DNA from: Deltaproteobacteria bacterium
GTDB lineage: Bacteria; Myxococcota_C; UBA6777
Length of the DNA stretch: 64,000 bases
Assembly (NCBI GenBank): GCA_006226375.1
Contig: SBHC01000026.1
Span: forward strand, 1-64,000
Reading direction: 5' to 3'
Part shown: positions 16,633 to 26,125 of the stretch, one piece after another
How the letters are laid out: each line of letters opens with the position of its first letter
Position numbering within the stretch: position 1 is the stretch's first letter
Position numbers and translations under genes: made by a program
Notes under the pieces: generated by a model
Told to the model about the DNA's origin: nothing
What the model saw: the letters and a program-made list of their open reading frames with translations, nothing else
The model's database searches: none

Positions 16633-17967
16633 ATGTTGAGACGGTTCGCAGCCTATCTCCTGGTGTGTGCTGTGGTGGGCGTAACGGTGGGGACAGCTTG
16701 TCGCCACGTTATTCCAGACCGACCGCAGTTGGAAGCCTCAGGACTGTTGGAAAGCATCTGCCCCGACCCAGAGAACCCCAAGCGCAAGCGGGTCCTTCAA
16801 GCCGGGCAACGTATCCTTTGCGGTCACAAAGGACGCAGAGGGTATCCCAAGTGGATTTTCCAGGCCAGTGAACGTATCGTTTCAACCCCCAAGCCTGGGT
16901 TGGGCAACGCTCTCTTCATCAGCTCCCTTGACCGCACCCTGTACGCCATCGACACCAACGGCAACCGCAAGTGGTCTTTCCGAACAGCGGACCTCGTGGT
17001 CTCGTCTCCGGCAGCAACCCCCGACGGCACCGTTTACATCGCTGCAAAGAATGGAATGTTGTACGCCGTAGACCGCGGGGGACTCAGCAAGTGGAAGCCC
17101 CCCTACGACGCGATTCATAAGATCACGTCCTCTCCCAAAGTATCGACCGACAACACCATCTTCATCGCAACTCACGCTGCCAAGCTCTTGGCCATCAGTG
17201 AGTATCGCACGAAGAAATGGGAGTACGAAGGGACAGACTCCTTTGAGAAATCAACCCCCGAATTCTCAACCGACTCCCAAACCATCTACATTGGGAGCAA
17301 AGATGGCTACCTTCACGCCGTCCGAACCAACGACTCCCTTCCGGCCACCCAAGAACGTCACCGTTGGCGGAACAAAATCTGTGACAAGATCACAGCTTCT
17401 CCTGCCGTCGGACCTGACGATACCATTTACGTAGGCTGCTGGAACGGAAAGTTGATCGCCGTCCGACCCAACGGAACGGTGAAGTGGTCGTTCCGAACCG
17501 GACAACCAATCCTTGCGACCCCACGGATCGGCTCCGACCAAACCATCTACATTGGCTCGGATAGCATGTGGCTGTACGCCATCAAACGAGGCAAGTGCAA
17601 GTGGAGGTTCCGCAGCGGCATCTACACCAAAGGAAAGCCCAAATCGGAAGAAGACAAGGACACGGAAGAGCCCGTCTCCAATGTTGACACTTGCGACGCC
17701 CAATTTCCTCCTGAGGCTGAAGCCACTCACTACGTGGTGAAAGGTTCACCAGCCTACATCCAAGCCAGCGCAGCGCTGAGTTCACAAAACATCATCTACT
17801 TCGGGTCCATCAACGAACACCTCTACGCTGTGTCTCGACAAGGTAAGCTCTTGTGGAGCTTCGACGCACAAGGCTGGGTTGACAACGCCCCCGTCATCAC
17901 CAGTGATGGCAGCACCGAATCCCTCTTTGTTGCCGCGGGTTCACGCCTCTACTCCATGAACCCCTAA
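16633..17967 (+). CDS. PQQ-like beta-propeller lipoprotein
   Basis: The product has 444 residues. A lipoprotein signal ends at the lipobox VGTA-C (Cys23). The remainder is a beta-propeller with at least seven blades of the PQQ/BamB type, each with a pattern such as DDTIYVGCWNGKLIAVRPNG followed by VKWSFRTG. BamB and related propellers are periplasmic scaffolds; true quinoprotein dehydrogenases are much longer and have a calcium/PQQ site, which I do not see. The fifth repeat is interrupted by an acidic insert (KSEEDKDTEEP, around residues 338-348). The ATG at 16633 has GGAGGG nine bases upstream. Its partner may be the cytosolic DUF4388 protein encoded just upstream (inference from spacing only). 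Confidence 0.85.
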   Translation: MLRRFAAYLLVCAVVGVTVGTACRHVIPDRPQLEASGLLESICPDPENPKRKRVLQAGQRILCGHKGRRGYPKWIFQASERIVSTPKPGLGNALFISSLDRTLYAIDTNGNRKWSFRTADLVVSSPAATPDGTVYIAAKNGMLYAVDRGGLSKWKPPYDAIHKITSSPKVSTDNTIFIATHAAKLLAISEYRTKKWEYEGTDSFEKSTPEFSTDSQTIYIGSKDGYLHAVRTNDSLPATQERHRWRNKICDKITASPAVGPDDTIYVGCWNGKLIAVRPNGTVKWSFRTGQPILATPRIGSDQTIYIGSDSMWLYAIKRGKCKWRFRSGIYTKGKPKSEEDKDTEEPVSNVDTCDAQFPPEAEATHYVVKGSPAYIQASAALSSQNIIYFGSINEHLYAVSRQGKLLWSFDAQGWVDNAPVITSDGSTESLFVAAGSRLYSMNP

Positions 17968-17984
17968 CCTTCCCTTCACCTGCT

Positions 17985-18728
17985 CTACTGATCCAAGACC
18001 CTTCGAACCTGCTTGCCGAGTTCGGATAACGGTATCGGCTTTCTCAAAACAGCCTGAAAGTCCATCATATCCGCAGGACTGTCACTCTCGTCCAGGTTGG
18101 ATCCGCTGAGCAGCATCAGCCGGACCTTCGGCCGGATGGACCGCATCTCTTGGGCAACTCGAACCCCATCCACATGTGGCAAATCACGATCCAACACCAC
18201 CAGATCAAACCGCCTTGGGTCCTGTTCAAACATCTGGATGGCGCTCCGTCCATCCGAAGCGAGGGTGACATCGTAGCCAAGGTGGGAAAAAAACGTGGAA
18301 AGCAGGTTGAGGAAGTCCTGGGCGTCCTCCACAATCAGAAGACTTTCACATCCTCCCAACGGACCCCAGTCCGGCAACTCGGAAGACTCTGCAGCAGAGG
18401 GGGCTACCCCAGAAGACTCCTGCGTAGTGGCTTGCGCTTCCAGACTGCGCTCAGGAGAAGTAGAGGAAGACGTTAAGTGTGCAGGCCCCAATGAATCTGA
18501 GGTCTGAACAGCCCTCTCAAGTAGCTCAGCATGTCGCAAAGCCTCTCGGATAGCGGTCCCGATTTTCGTGACGTATTCGCTGCCAATGTCATCATCCCGA
18601 AGGTGACGTTGCAGCAGGTTTGAAAACCCAAGCACAGCACCCAAAGCGTTATTGAGTTTGTGTAGCTCTTGCTCAACAGGCGTTCGTTTCTTTGGCTCTT
18701 TCTCCACCTGTCTTTCCTCTCCATTCAT
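17985..18728 (-). CDS. HisKA-like N-terminus fused to a receiver domain, no ATPase domain
   Basis: This 247-residue protein combines two signalling pieces. Residues 15-75 resemble the dimerisation/phosphoacceptor helix of histidine kinases, with the H-box-like motif HKLNNALGAVLGFSN. After a Ser/Thr/Ala-rich linker, residues 125-245 are a complete receiver domain: acidic pair in LLIVEDAQD, phosphoacceptor Asp in LVVLDRDLPHVDG, Ser in MLLSGSN and Lys in LRKP. There is no HATPase_c domain, so it cannot autophosphorylate alone; it could be a phosphotransfer protein or work with an orphan kinase. It lies 15 bases downstream of the next gene and is probably translated from the same transcript, with no clear ribosome site of its own. 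Confidence 0.82.
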   Translation of the reverse strand: MNGEERQVEKEPKKRTPVEQELHKLNNALGAVLGFSNLLQRHLRDDDIGSEYVTKIGTAIREALRHAELLERAVQTSDSLGPAHLTSSSTSPERSLEAQATTQESSGVAPSAAESSELPDWGPLGGCESLLIVEDAQDFLNLLSTFFSHLGYDVTLASDGRSAIQMFEQDPRRFDLVVLDRDLPHVDGVRVAQEMRSIRPKVRLMLLSGSNLDESDSPADMMDFQAVLRKPIPLSELGKQVRRVLDQ

Positions 18729-18743
18729 CGAACGGAAGGTCGT

Positions 18744-19343
18744 TTAGGAGTCCTCGCCTTCATCGTTCTTGCTCGACAATTCTTTGCATCGGTCCAATAG
18801 CTTCTGCACGACCTTTCGCTCCAGATCGCTCCAGCCTTCCAACGAAGACAACGGAAGGCGAAGAAAGGAAAGCAGACAGCTCATATCATCATCATCAAGG
18901 GTATCTTCGTACCATTCGTTGGCTTCAGACCATTCGTCCTCAGGAACAAAGTAGTCGCGGTACAACAAACGCAAGGACTGCTCATAAGGGAACTCTTCGC
19001 TGCAGTCCATCTCACTCACCACACCCAACCATAGTTCCGGATGTTTGGAGAATTCAGGATCCACGGAAACATTCACAAGGAAGAAGGGCTGGGACGGATC
19101 TTCCACAGGGCAAAGGGACACGGCGAAGTGCTTGGAGTTCCATCGTTGCGCCGATCGAGTTTTAAAAGACAGCATCCCTGTGTAAAGACTGTCTTCCAAA
19201 AGTTCGTACGGCTGATCTTGCTCTTCAAACAACAAACCCAACGTACGAAACATGTCACTGATGCTTTGTTGGAAATCAGCCACCACCTGGTAGGCTGTCA
19301 TGACTGTCTCCAACGATTGCTGTACAGAGGACTCGTTCGCCAT
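18744..19343 (-). CDS. Acidic cytosolic protein of unknown function
   Basis: I do not recognise this 199-residue protein. It has no signal peptide or membrane span. An amphipathic helical N-terminus is followed by a mixed alpha/beta core with DPSQPFFLVNVSVDPEFSKH and a very acidic segment (EWYEDTLDDDDMSC). The size and style resemble small proteins that ride with signalling operons. It is directly upstream of the HisKA-like/receiver gene (15-base gap), so a shared role in signalling is possible but only by position. Confidence 0.65.
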   Translation of the reverse strand: MANESSVQQSLETVMTAYQVVADFQQSISDMFRTLGLLFEEQDQPYELLEDSLYTGMLSFKTRSAQRWNSKHFAVSLCPVEDPSQPFFLVNVSVDPEFSKHPELWLGVVSEMDCSEEFPYEQSLRLLYRDYFVPEDEWSEANEWYEDTLDDDDMSCLLSFLRLPLSSLEGWSDLERKVVQKLLDRCKELSSKNDEGEDS

Positions 19344-19475
19344 TCCTTTTCACCTTCTGTTCAAAGGCCGCAGGTCCAAGCCTTGTTCAGGATACACCAC
19401 AAACAAGATCTTTGAAACCCTTACATTCTGCGGCACAACAAAAAAAAGAGAACCCACAGTGGGAGAAGTGAGCGG

Positions 19476-22400
19476 CTACTCCCATGAATCTTCATGGGAA
19501 GGAGGAGCTGGAGGTTGTTTGCGCTGAAACACAAGAATCAAGTCATCAAACATGGCGACCAGGGCAGGCACGAAGTAAAGGGTCACAAACGTGGAGAGAA
19601 GCAACCCACCAACGATCGCAACGCCTAGCCCTCGGTAGAGTTCGGTGCCAGCACCAGCTCCTACAGCAAGAGGTAACATCCCCAAAACGCTAGTGAGAGC
19701 GGTCATGGTGATGGGTCGCAAACGAGAAGTAGCACCCTCTCGAAGAGACTCAACGATATCATAGCCTTCCCTGCGTAGGGTCAGGGTTTGATGAACAATC
19801 AGGATGCCGTTGTTGACAACGATGCCCGACAAAATAATCAAGCCCAGCATGGCAATCGTATCAAAAGACACCTTGGTCAGACCGATTGCCAAAAACGCTC
19901 CTGTTGCAGCCATCGGCACTGTAGCCATTATGATGAAAGGATACAAGAACGATCGGAACAATGCGACCATTAAGAGGTAGCTGATCAGCAAGGCTATCGC
20001 AAAGCTACCTCCAAGATCCTGAATGGTCTCACGCAAGCGATCGGCGGTGTCGCCCAAGCGAAGCGTATAACCAGAAGGGACAACCCCCCGCATCGGCTGA
20101 AGAATCTCTTCTTGAGCCCGGTTCATGACGGCACTCAAGGAAGCTTTCTTGGCCAGGTTAACAGTCAGAGTGATGGAACGAACCATTTCAATCCGGTTGA
20201 TCGCGGTGGGTCCTCGCTCTTCTTTCACCCGAGCTACAGCACCCAACGAAACAAGCTTCCGGCTGGCGAGGGCAATCGGCATCGAACGAAGAGACGATGG
20301 GGTCGTGCTTTTTCGTTGGCTACCAATCAACGTCAGGTCCACCTCGCGGCCTTGCGCAAGATAGTACCCCACCCGAAGACCACCCAAGGCGACTTGAACA
20401 ATCTCGGCGACCGAAGCAGCGCTCAGACCTTTCTCACGGAGCATTCCCTTTTCGGGGCGAACGTTGAGCTGCATCGCCCCTTCTTCAAAGTTACTCCGCA
20501 CGCTGACGACGCCAGGGATAGCCCGAAGCCGTCCCTGCATCACCCGCGCGAGGCTCGAAAGACGGCCCAGCTCCGGTCCAGACACTTCCACTTCAAATTG
20601 CTTGCCGGGTGTTCGGAAGATGGAAGCCCGAATTGGAAACATAAACCGGAAGCCTGGCATCGAAAACGCCTTGCGACGGAGCTTTTGCAACATTCGCTGG
20701 CTGGCTTCGTTCCCACTGTATTCTTTCTTGAGGATCGCCCCAATCGCATTGAAGCGTGGATTGAACACCGTAAAAATACGCTGAACCTCTTTCTGTTTGA
20801 GCAAAAACTGCTCGTAAGGAGCTGCAGCCGCGGCGACCTTCAGTAGGTTTGTTCCAGGGAGTGGCTTTGCAAGAGTGATGATCAGGTTTCGGTTCCCTGA
20901 AGGCAGATACTCGGCGTCAGGGACGAGAGTCCAACTTCCGACAAAGACAGCCACAACAAAGAGAAGCAGCGAGAACCGTCGGACTCCTTTGCCCGGTCCA
21001 ACAAACAGATCCAGGCTTTTCTCATAAAGGCTCAGGAACAAATGCCCCGCTTTGTCGCGAATCTGAATGATCCAGCCAACCCCGGGCGACTCCCCTTCTT
21101 TTTTCTCTTTGAGGACAAGCCGACAGAGGGTTGGAATCACAGTCACGGAGACAAGCAATGAAAACGCCACAGCACAGGAGATCGCGATGGCGATGTCCTT
21201 AAAAATTTGCCCGGCCTCGGATTGCAGAAAGATAATCGGAAGAAAAACGGCGACGGTAGTTAACGTCGAGGCGCTAACGGCGAGGGCCACTTCGCTCGTT
21301 CCTCTCTCGCAGCTTTGGTCAAGAGGCTTACCTTCCATTACGTACCGGTAGATGTTCTCCAAAACGACAATGGCGTTGTCCACGACCATACCGACAGCAA
21401 ACGCCAAACCTGCAAGGCTCACAATGTTCAGGCTGCGCCCCAGAAGGTTCATGAACAAGAACACGGCAACTACCGACACAGGGATCGACAAGGCAATCAC
21501 AAACACAGACCGCAGCGACCCCAAAAACAGCAACAACACCCCAATGGCCAGAAACGCACCGACAAACAGGTTGCTTCGAACCAGAGCGATGGAGTCGTTG
21601 ATGTAGGTCACTTCTGTAAACAAAACCTTGAGCCTGTAGGGATCATCTCGCTGCTTAAACTCTTTGTTGAGTTGTACAATGGTTTTTTCCAACCCTGCGG
21701 CAGTAGCGGGGACGTTGGACCCAATCTTCCGAAGAACTCCCATCGCAAGGCCTGGCTTTCCGTTGAGGTGCATCAACGAGCTGACGCGCTTGTAAGCCAG
21801 CTTGACGGAGGCAACGTCCTTAATCCGGATAACGCCCTGGCTTGTTCGCATCAGGACGGTGTTCTCCATCGCCTTCATTGACGTGGAACGTCCCGACGTC
21901 CACACCAGGTATTCACGTTTGCCGAGATCCAAAGGACCGCCACGCACTGTGAGGTGAGACTGACGAACCACCTGGATCAGGCGGGACAGAGGGATGTTGT
22001 ATTGAGCGAGTTGATGGAGATCGACAGCAATCTGAACCTCGCGTTCCTGACCGCCTGATATGATCATTCCCCCCACACCTTCAACTCGGCGGAGGCGAGG
22101 GCCAATGATATCATCGACCAGCGTCCTCATTTTGTTGGTGGTTTGCTCTCCAAGGTCTTTGTTTTTGATGTCTTGGAGACCGATCCACATCATCGGCTGT
22201 GTGGTGTCGCTGGAGATAGCTTGTGCAGAAGGAGACGACGCCTCTTCAGGAAGTCGGCGCACCCGGCCCAGCTTGTTCAGCACGTCCACCATCGCAGCAT
22301 CACGGTTGATGCCCCAATCAAACTCCAGGGTGATTTGCGAACGACCTTGCGAAGACGAGCTTGTCAGCTTGCGAACCCCTTCTACAGAGTTCAACTCTTC

Positions 22401-22631
22401 TTCCAGAGGTCGGGTAATCTTGTCTTCGACTTCTTCAGGAGACGCCCCAGGGTATTCTGTTGTGACCGTAATCTCGGGTTTATCGACAGAAGGACGCATC
22501 TGCAAGGGAATCCGCTGCATCGCAAGGATTCCAAACAACACCACAAGGATGGTGCCTGTAAAAACGGTATGTGGAAAGCGAATTGATCCACCGATCAACC
22601 CCTTTCCAGAGAAACCTGTGTTGGCTTCCAT
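19476..22631 (-). CDS. RND-family efflux pump inner-membrane subunit
   Basis: This is a full-length 1051-residue RND transporter with two sets of six membrane helices and two large periplasmic loops. The N-terminus (FPHTVFTGTILVVLFG) and the early porter-domain block (TTEYPGASPEEVEDKITRPL) are characteristic. In helix 4 the proton-relay motif reads GMVVDNAIVVLEN, so the AcrB Asp-Asp pair is Asp-Asn here, as in many uncharacterised members of the HAE1/hydrophobe branch. The periplasmic adaptor gene is 30 bases upstream on the same strand. No TolC-type outer-membrane channel is encoded nearby, so it must share one. GAGGTG precedes the ATG at the right distance. Drug or lipid substrate cannot be told from sequence. 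Confidence 0.93.
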   Translation of the reverse strand: MEANTGFSGKGLIGGSIRFPHTVFTGTILVVLFGILAMQRIPLQMRPSVDKPEITVTTEYPGASPEEVEDKITRPLEEELNSVEGVRKLTSSSSQGRSQITLEFDWGINRDAAMVDVLNKLGRVRRLPEEASSPSAQAISSDTTQPMMWIGLQDIKNKDLGEQTTNKMRTLVDDIIGPRLRRVEGVGGMIISGGQEREVQIAVDLHQLAQYNIPLSRLIQVVRQSHLTVRGGPLDLGKREYLVWTSGRSTSMKAMENTVLMRTSQGVIRIKDVASVKLAYKRVSSLMHLNGKPGLAMGVLRKIGSNVPATAAGLEKTIVQLNKEFKQRDDPYRLKVLFTEVTYINDSIALVRSNLFVGAFLAIGVLLLFLGSLRSVFVIALSIPVSVVAVFLFMNLLGRSLNIVSLAGLAFAVGMVVDNAIVVLENIYRYVMEGKPLDQSCERGTSEVALAVSASTLTTVAVFLPIIFLQSEAGQIFKDIAIAISCAVAFSLLVSVTVIPTLCRLVLKEKKEGESPGVGWIIQIRDKAGHLFLSLYEKSLDLFVGPGKGVRRFSLLLFVVAVFVGSWTLVPDAEYLPSGNRNLIITLAKPLPGTNLLKVAAAAAPYEQFLLKQKEVQRIFTVFNPRFNAIGAILKKEYSGNEASQRMLQKLRRKAFSMPGFRFMFPIRASIFRTPGKQFEVEVSGPELGRLSSLARVMQGRLRAIPGVVSVRSNFEEGAMQLNVRPEKGMLREKGLSAASVAEIVQVALGGLRVGYYLAQGREVDLTLIGSQRKSTTPSSLRSMPIALASRKLVSLGAVARVKEERGPTAINRIEMVRSITLTVNLAKKASLSAVMNRAQEEILQPMRGVVPSGYTLRLGDTADRLRETIQDLGGSFAIALLISYLLMVALFRSFLYPFIIMATVPMAATGAFLAIGLTKVSFDTIAMLGLIILSGIVVNNGILIVHQTLTLRREGYDIVESLREGATSRLRPITMTALTSVLGMLPLAVGAGAGTELYRGLGVAIVGGLLLSTFVTLYFVPALVAMFDDLILVFQRKQPPAPPSHEDSWE

Positions 22632-22661
22632 GGTTCACCTCAATGTGCAGGAGTGATCGTA

Positions 22662-23894
22662 TTATTTGCGAGCTGACTTCTGGGGACGCTTGCGACGTGG
22701 CATGGCTCCAGGTCCGGAAATGACCCGGACAGGAGCGAACGGAAAGAGGGCTTCGTTGCCCACAAAAACAACGGCTGCACCTGGAGTGACTTTCCCAGAG
22801 ATTTCGACCCTTGAGCCATCTTCAGCCAAGGTTTCGACAGGCACACGAAGGGCCTTTCCTCCCTTGACCTGAAAAACGACCCATCCTCCACCGGACCGAA
22901 TCAAAGCATCCTTGGGCACAACCAACGCGTCGTTCTTCTCGCGGACGATCACATTGGCTTCAACAGGCAACCCAGGAACAAACCCTTTGGGAGCCTCCTT
23001 GATCCGAAGAATGGCCTGGCGGTTTCGAGACATGGGATCAGCCACAGCGCTCAACCGCGTAATCGTAGCCAGATGTCGTTTCTTGTTTCCGGAAGAACCG
23101 GCCGAGGCAGTGGTGTTTACCGTTAGCCAAACCTTCATCCCAGGGTTCACTTGGCTGATGTGGGAAGGAGGAATCAACAACCGCACCTCAATCCCGCGGT
23201 CGGAGACCAAGTCGGCGATGGCATCGCCCTTTCGGAGCATCCTCCCGCGTTCCACATGAAGTTGTTTGATTCTTGCAGGGAATGGAGCGCGGATGAGGGA
23301 CTTCCGCATATCTCGAAGAACCATGTTCAGCTCTACCTTGCGCAACGCAACTTGGGCTTTGATTTCGGCCAATCCTGCTTGGGATGCTTCCTTCTTGAAC
23401 CTGGCATCGATCCATTCACGTTCGGAGATGTGCTTGGTTTTGAACAGGCGACTGGCACGACGCCAAAGGTCCTTGTCTCGCCGAAATGTAGCCAGCATAC
23501 GGCGCTCTGAAGCTTTGGCTTGGTCAATCAAAGCGCGCTGTTTTTTAAGCTTGAGCACAAGATCAGTCCGGTCGAGGAAAACAACGGCAGAGCCACGGCG
23601 AACGGTAGCACCTTCGCGTGCCTTTACCCTCGAAACCACGCCTTCGACCTCACTGTGGAGAGTCACGGACTTCAAGGGTTCGATGTTACCCACAAGACGA
23701 AGGGTCTCAGCAATCGCACCTTTCTCAGCAGCGATGGTTTTTACATTAAATTTAAAGCCCCCCCGCCGCTTGCCCCCCTTCTTTTTGGGCATCTGCGACA
23801 CCCGAAACAAATACACAGCCGTAACCAGAGCAAACACGCCCACTCCCCAAAAGAGGAGGTCAAACATCCGCTGCCCAAATGATTTCCCTTGCAT
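22662..23894 (-). CDS. RND efflux periplasmic adaptor (membrane fusion protein)
   Basis: This 410-residue protein has one N-terminal membrane anchor (residues 10-30) and a basic linker. The usual adaptor modules follow: barrel-sandwich/lipoyl halves (VTLHSEVEGVVSRVKAREGATV and IRAPFPARIKQLHVERGRM), a coiled-coil hairpin between them, a beta-barrel domain, and a membrane-proximal domain. It joins the inner-membrane pump encoded downstream to an outer-membrane channel. The C-terminus carries an unusual basic extension (AMPRRKRPQKSARK). AAGGA lies eight bases before the ATG, and the metallophosphoesterase gene ends 12 bases upstream, which suggests one operon of three genes. Confidence 0.92.
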   Translation of the reverse strand: MQGKSFGQRMFDLLFWGVGVFALVTAVYLFRVSQMPKKKGGKRRGGFKFNVKTIAAEKGAIAETLRLVGNIEPLKSVTLHSEVEGVVSRVKAREGATVRRGSAVVFLDRTDLVLKLKKQRALIDQAKASERRMLATFRRDKDLWRRASRLFKTKHISEREWIDARFKKEASQAGLAEIKAQVALRKVELNMVLRDMRKSLIRAPFPARIKQLHVERGRMLRKGDAIADLVSDRGIEVRLLIPPSHISQVNPGMKVWLTVNTTASAGSSGNKKRHLATITRLSAVADPMSRNRQAILRIKEAPKGFVPGLPVEANVIVREKNDALVVPKDALIRSGGGWVVFQVKGGKALRVPVETLAEDGSRVEISGKVTPGAAVVFVGNEALFPFAPVRVISGPGAMPRRKRPQKSARK

Positions 23895-23906
23895 ACAACA
23901 AATCCT

Positions 23907-24551
23907 TCACGATGAAACATCGATTTCAAACACAATCGGTGGTTGGGTAGGTTTGTATTGCAATGTACAAATGCTGGCATTGACAAATGTCGTGTGTCCG
24001 TCTGTACTCATCCCGTGATCTTCGTGAATGTGACCGAAGATGTGGAATTTCGGACGTAGACGATGAACGGTGTCCAGCAAGTCTTTGCAACCAACCAACT
24101 CTCCGCGGCTGGTCCGATCATGATGGCCCCACGGGGGTCCGTGAGTCACCAAAATGTCGATCCCTTCAGGTATTAAATTCCATTTCGCTCGAATTTCTTC
24201 CCCTCGGTGCAAATTAAAAGCCCAGTTGAAAAACCAAGGCTGCCAGGGTGAGCCATAAATCCGTAGACCTTCGACCTCGACTTCCTCATCTTCCAAATAG
24301 ATGGCGTTCGTGATCAAAGCGCGAGCTTCTTCGGGTTCATTTTGAAACCCAAAGTCATGATTTCCGGCGATGATAATTTTGTGTTTGTGGGGCAAGGTAC
24401 CCAGCCAATTGTTGAACTTTCGGATGGAAGGAAGCTTACCACGGGAAGTGAGATCCCCAGCATGAATGAGGATATCCCCGTCAGGAACGTCCACTTTTTT
24501 GTGATGGTTGTGGGTATCACTGATGCAAACAACCGATACGCTCCGGCCCAT
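23907..24551 (-). CDS. Calcineurin-like metallophosphoesterase (MPPED/239FB class)
   Basis: The 214-residue enzyme has the five metallophosphoesterase motifs: SDTHNHH near residue 11, GDILIHAGDLT near 24, the GNHDFGF motif near 63, THGPPWG near 137 and GHIHEDHG near 175. These residues bind two metal ions. The class resembles MPPED1/2 of animals, found in many bacteria, with phosphodiesterase activity in vitro. AGGAG stands about seven bases before the start. It is the first gene of a probable operon with the efflux adaptor and RND pump, an unusual companion for an efflux system. Confidence 0.9.
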   Translation of the reverse strand: MGRSVSVVCISDTHNHHKKVDVPDGDILIHAGDLTSRGKLPSIRKFNNWLGTLPHKHKIIIAGNHDFGFQNEPEEARALITNAIYLEDEEVEVEGLRIYGSPWQPWFFNWAFNLHRGEEIRAKWNLIPEGIDILVTHGPPWGHHDRTSRGELVGCKDLLDTVHRLRPKFHIFGHIHEDHGMSTDGHTTFVNASICTLQYKPTQPPIVFEIDVSS

Positions 24552-24671
24552 GACGCACTCCTAGTCTCAATGCGGTAAAATGCACCCGCAGGTGCTACAA
24601 AAGAATGGACGTGTGGGAGAAAGAGAAGTTTGGGAAGAAGAAAAAGAGAAGGGTGAAGAAGGGAGATAGGC

Positions 24672-25904
24672 TTAGAAGCGCCAAGTCAGACCAACACCCA
24701 CGCGAGCGCCAGTGTCACGTCCGTAGCCACCACGAACACCAATTTCGAGGTCGTCGGTAGGCTTGTAACCACCGTAAAGATCGGCTGAGTGGTTGTCTTC
24801 AATGAGGTCGTAAGACGCCTCACCACGCACAAAGTAGTTGTCGGTTTCGTACCGCAGGTTACCGTTGACGCTGGAGGGTCGCCCGTTGGTTGTAAAGTCA
24901 AGGTTTACGTTGGCGTTGCCGTTGTCGCCAAACGTAGTCCCTGCACCAACACGGCCATGTCGCAAGCTCATGTCGTCGTTGAGGACAGCATTTCCGTGCA
25001 GGTGGTAGTTGTCACCTTGGTAGCGACCACGAAGGTGGACAGTGTCCAAGCCGCTGTTAACGCTTCCGCGAGCTTCCGCATCCAAAAAGGTTTGGTTGTC
25101 TCCCCAACGAACACCAACGTTGCCGTGGGTGTTGTCGAGGTCACGAGTGTCGACATTGACGCCACCACGGAGAGCGAAGTCACCAACGCGGTAACGTCCT
25201 TGGACATCGACTGTCGCGTTGGGGTTGGAGAACCGGCGCTCCCACATAGCTTCGGCTTTCACTTTAACGTGGTCACCAAACAACCCTGTGGAGAATTCGG
25301 GCTTGATGCCGAGATCTTTGAGCGCTTCGGAGCCTTGCAAGAACCCGTAGGTTCCAACAGCAGCACCAGCAGCGCCCAACAAACCGTAGTACGCGGCGGG
25401 AGAACCATCCTTCAGGTCATCGGCCCACTCTTTGGCCAAGTCACCACCGATATCACCGAGGTCATCGAGGGTTTTGGTCTCAAGGTTGTCGGTGGAGAGA
25501 CCCTGGCTTTCCATCACGCCACGCAAGCGGCTGGTCATCTGGGGGGACAACGCACCAATCGGAAGATCCATCAACATGTCTTTGGCAGCATCAGACAGAT
25601 CATTGCGTTGCGTATCGGTCAAGGTGTCGCCGTTTCGGAAAGGAGTGTGGCCTTCCGCCAAGCTCATCGCATCGTGGTGCAAGATGCTTCGCAAACGAGT
25701 GTCAAAGTTGTTCACGGCGGAGTCAGCTTTTTCACGAACAGCAGGAGACCAGTTCGAGCCCTGTGTCCCACCCACATCAAACGCATTGTTGTCCAAGCGA
25801 AGGGGTTGGAGAGTGGTGGGCTGCTCTGTAAGAGGACTTGCGACGGGGGTCGTATCCATCTGAGGAAGGACGGGCTGATTACCGTTGTAGCGTGAAACAG
25901 GCAT
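24672..25904 (-). CDS. Beta-barrel-like protein with helical N-terminus and no signal peptide
   Basis: The 410-residue product starts MPVSRYNGNQPVLP, with AGGAG eight bases upstream of the ATG. Its first 185 residues are hydrophilic and helical and end in a Gly/Ala-rich hydrophobic patch (YYGLLGAAGAAVGTYGFLQG). The last 220 residues are amphipathic beta strands with Asn/Asp/Gly turns (for example GRYRVGDFALRGGVNVDTRD), and the protein ends in GVGLTWRF. A terminal Phe after alternating aromatic residues is the classic outer-membrane barrel signature. Yet there is no Sec or Tat signal at this start or at the upstream in-frame codon at 25952. It may be a cytosolic beta-solenoid, a protein exported by another route, or a barrel with a missing signal. 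I know no homologue. Confidence 0.72.
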   Translation of the reverse strand: MPVSRYNGNQPVLPQMDTTPVASPLTEQPTTLQPLRLDNNAFDVGGTQGSNWSPAVREKADSAVNNFDTRLRSILHHDAMSLAEGHTPFRNGDTLTDTQRNDLSDAAKDMLMDLPIGALSPQMTSRLRGVMESQGLSTDNLETKTLDDLGDIGGDLAKEWADDLKDGSPAAYYGLLGAAGAAVGTYGFLQGSEALKDLGIKPEFSTGLFGDHVKVKAEAMWERRFSNPNATVDVQGRYRVGDFALRGGVNVDTRDLDNTHGNVGVRWGDNQTFLDAEARGSVNSGLDTVHLRGRYQGDNYHLHGNAVLNDDMSLRHGRVGAGTTFGDNGNANVNLDFTTNGRPSSVNGNLRYETDNYFVRGEASYDLIEDNHSADLYGGYKPTDDLEIGVRGGYGRDTGARVGVGLTWRF

Positions 25905-25949
25905 GATGATGCTCCTGCAATCGTGATGAAAGAACCGGTATTCTAGAGA

Positions 25950-25973
25950 CAACGACTACCCAAAGGGTCGTTG
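25950..25973. promoter_or_regulatory. Imperfect inverted repeat in the leader of the beta-barrel-like gene
   Basis: CAACGA/TCGTTG arms with an inner CCC/GGG pair and a CTA bulge lie about 46 bases upstream of the start at 25904. It could form a leader hairpin or an operator. No T-run follows on either strand. Confidence 0.25.
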
Positions 25974-26125
25974 GAAAAAGCATAGAAACGAAAGATATCC
26001 AGACAGAAGATGCACCTGTCCATTTATCACTTCCTGTATCGGCTAGAATACAAGATTGTTGCTACTTTGTTAAAAGTTTTTTGGGAGGGGGGCACAACAG
26101 GCATATGTTGAGCCCTTTGGTTTGC

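Noticed and set aside
24614..24670. Homopurine tract of about 55 bases between two minus-strand genes
   Set aside because: Could form triplex DNA, but it lies in a short intergenic gap and may be compositional drift; no supporting feature.
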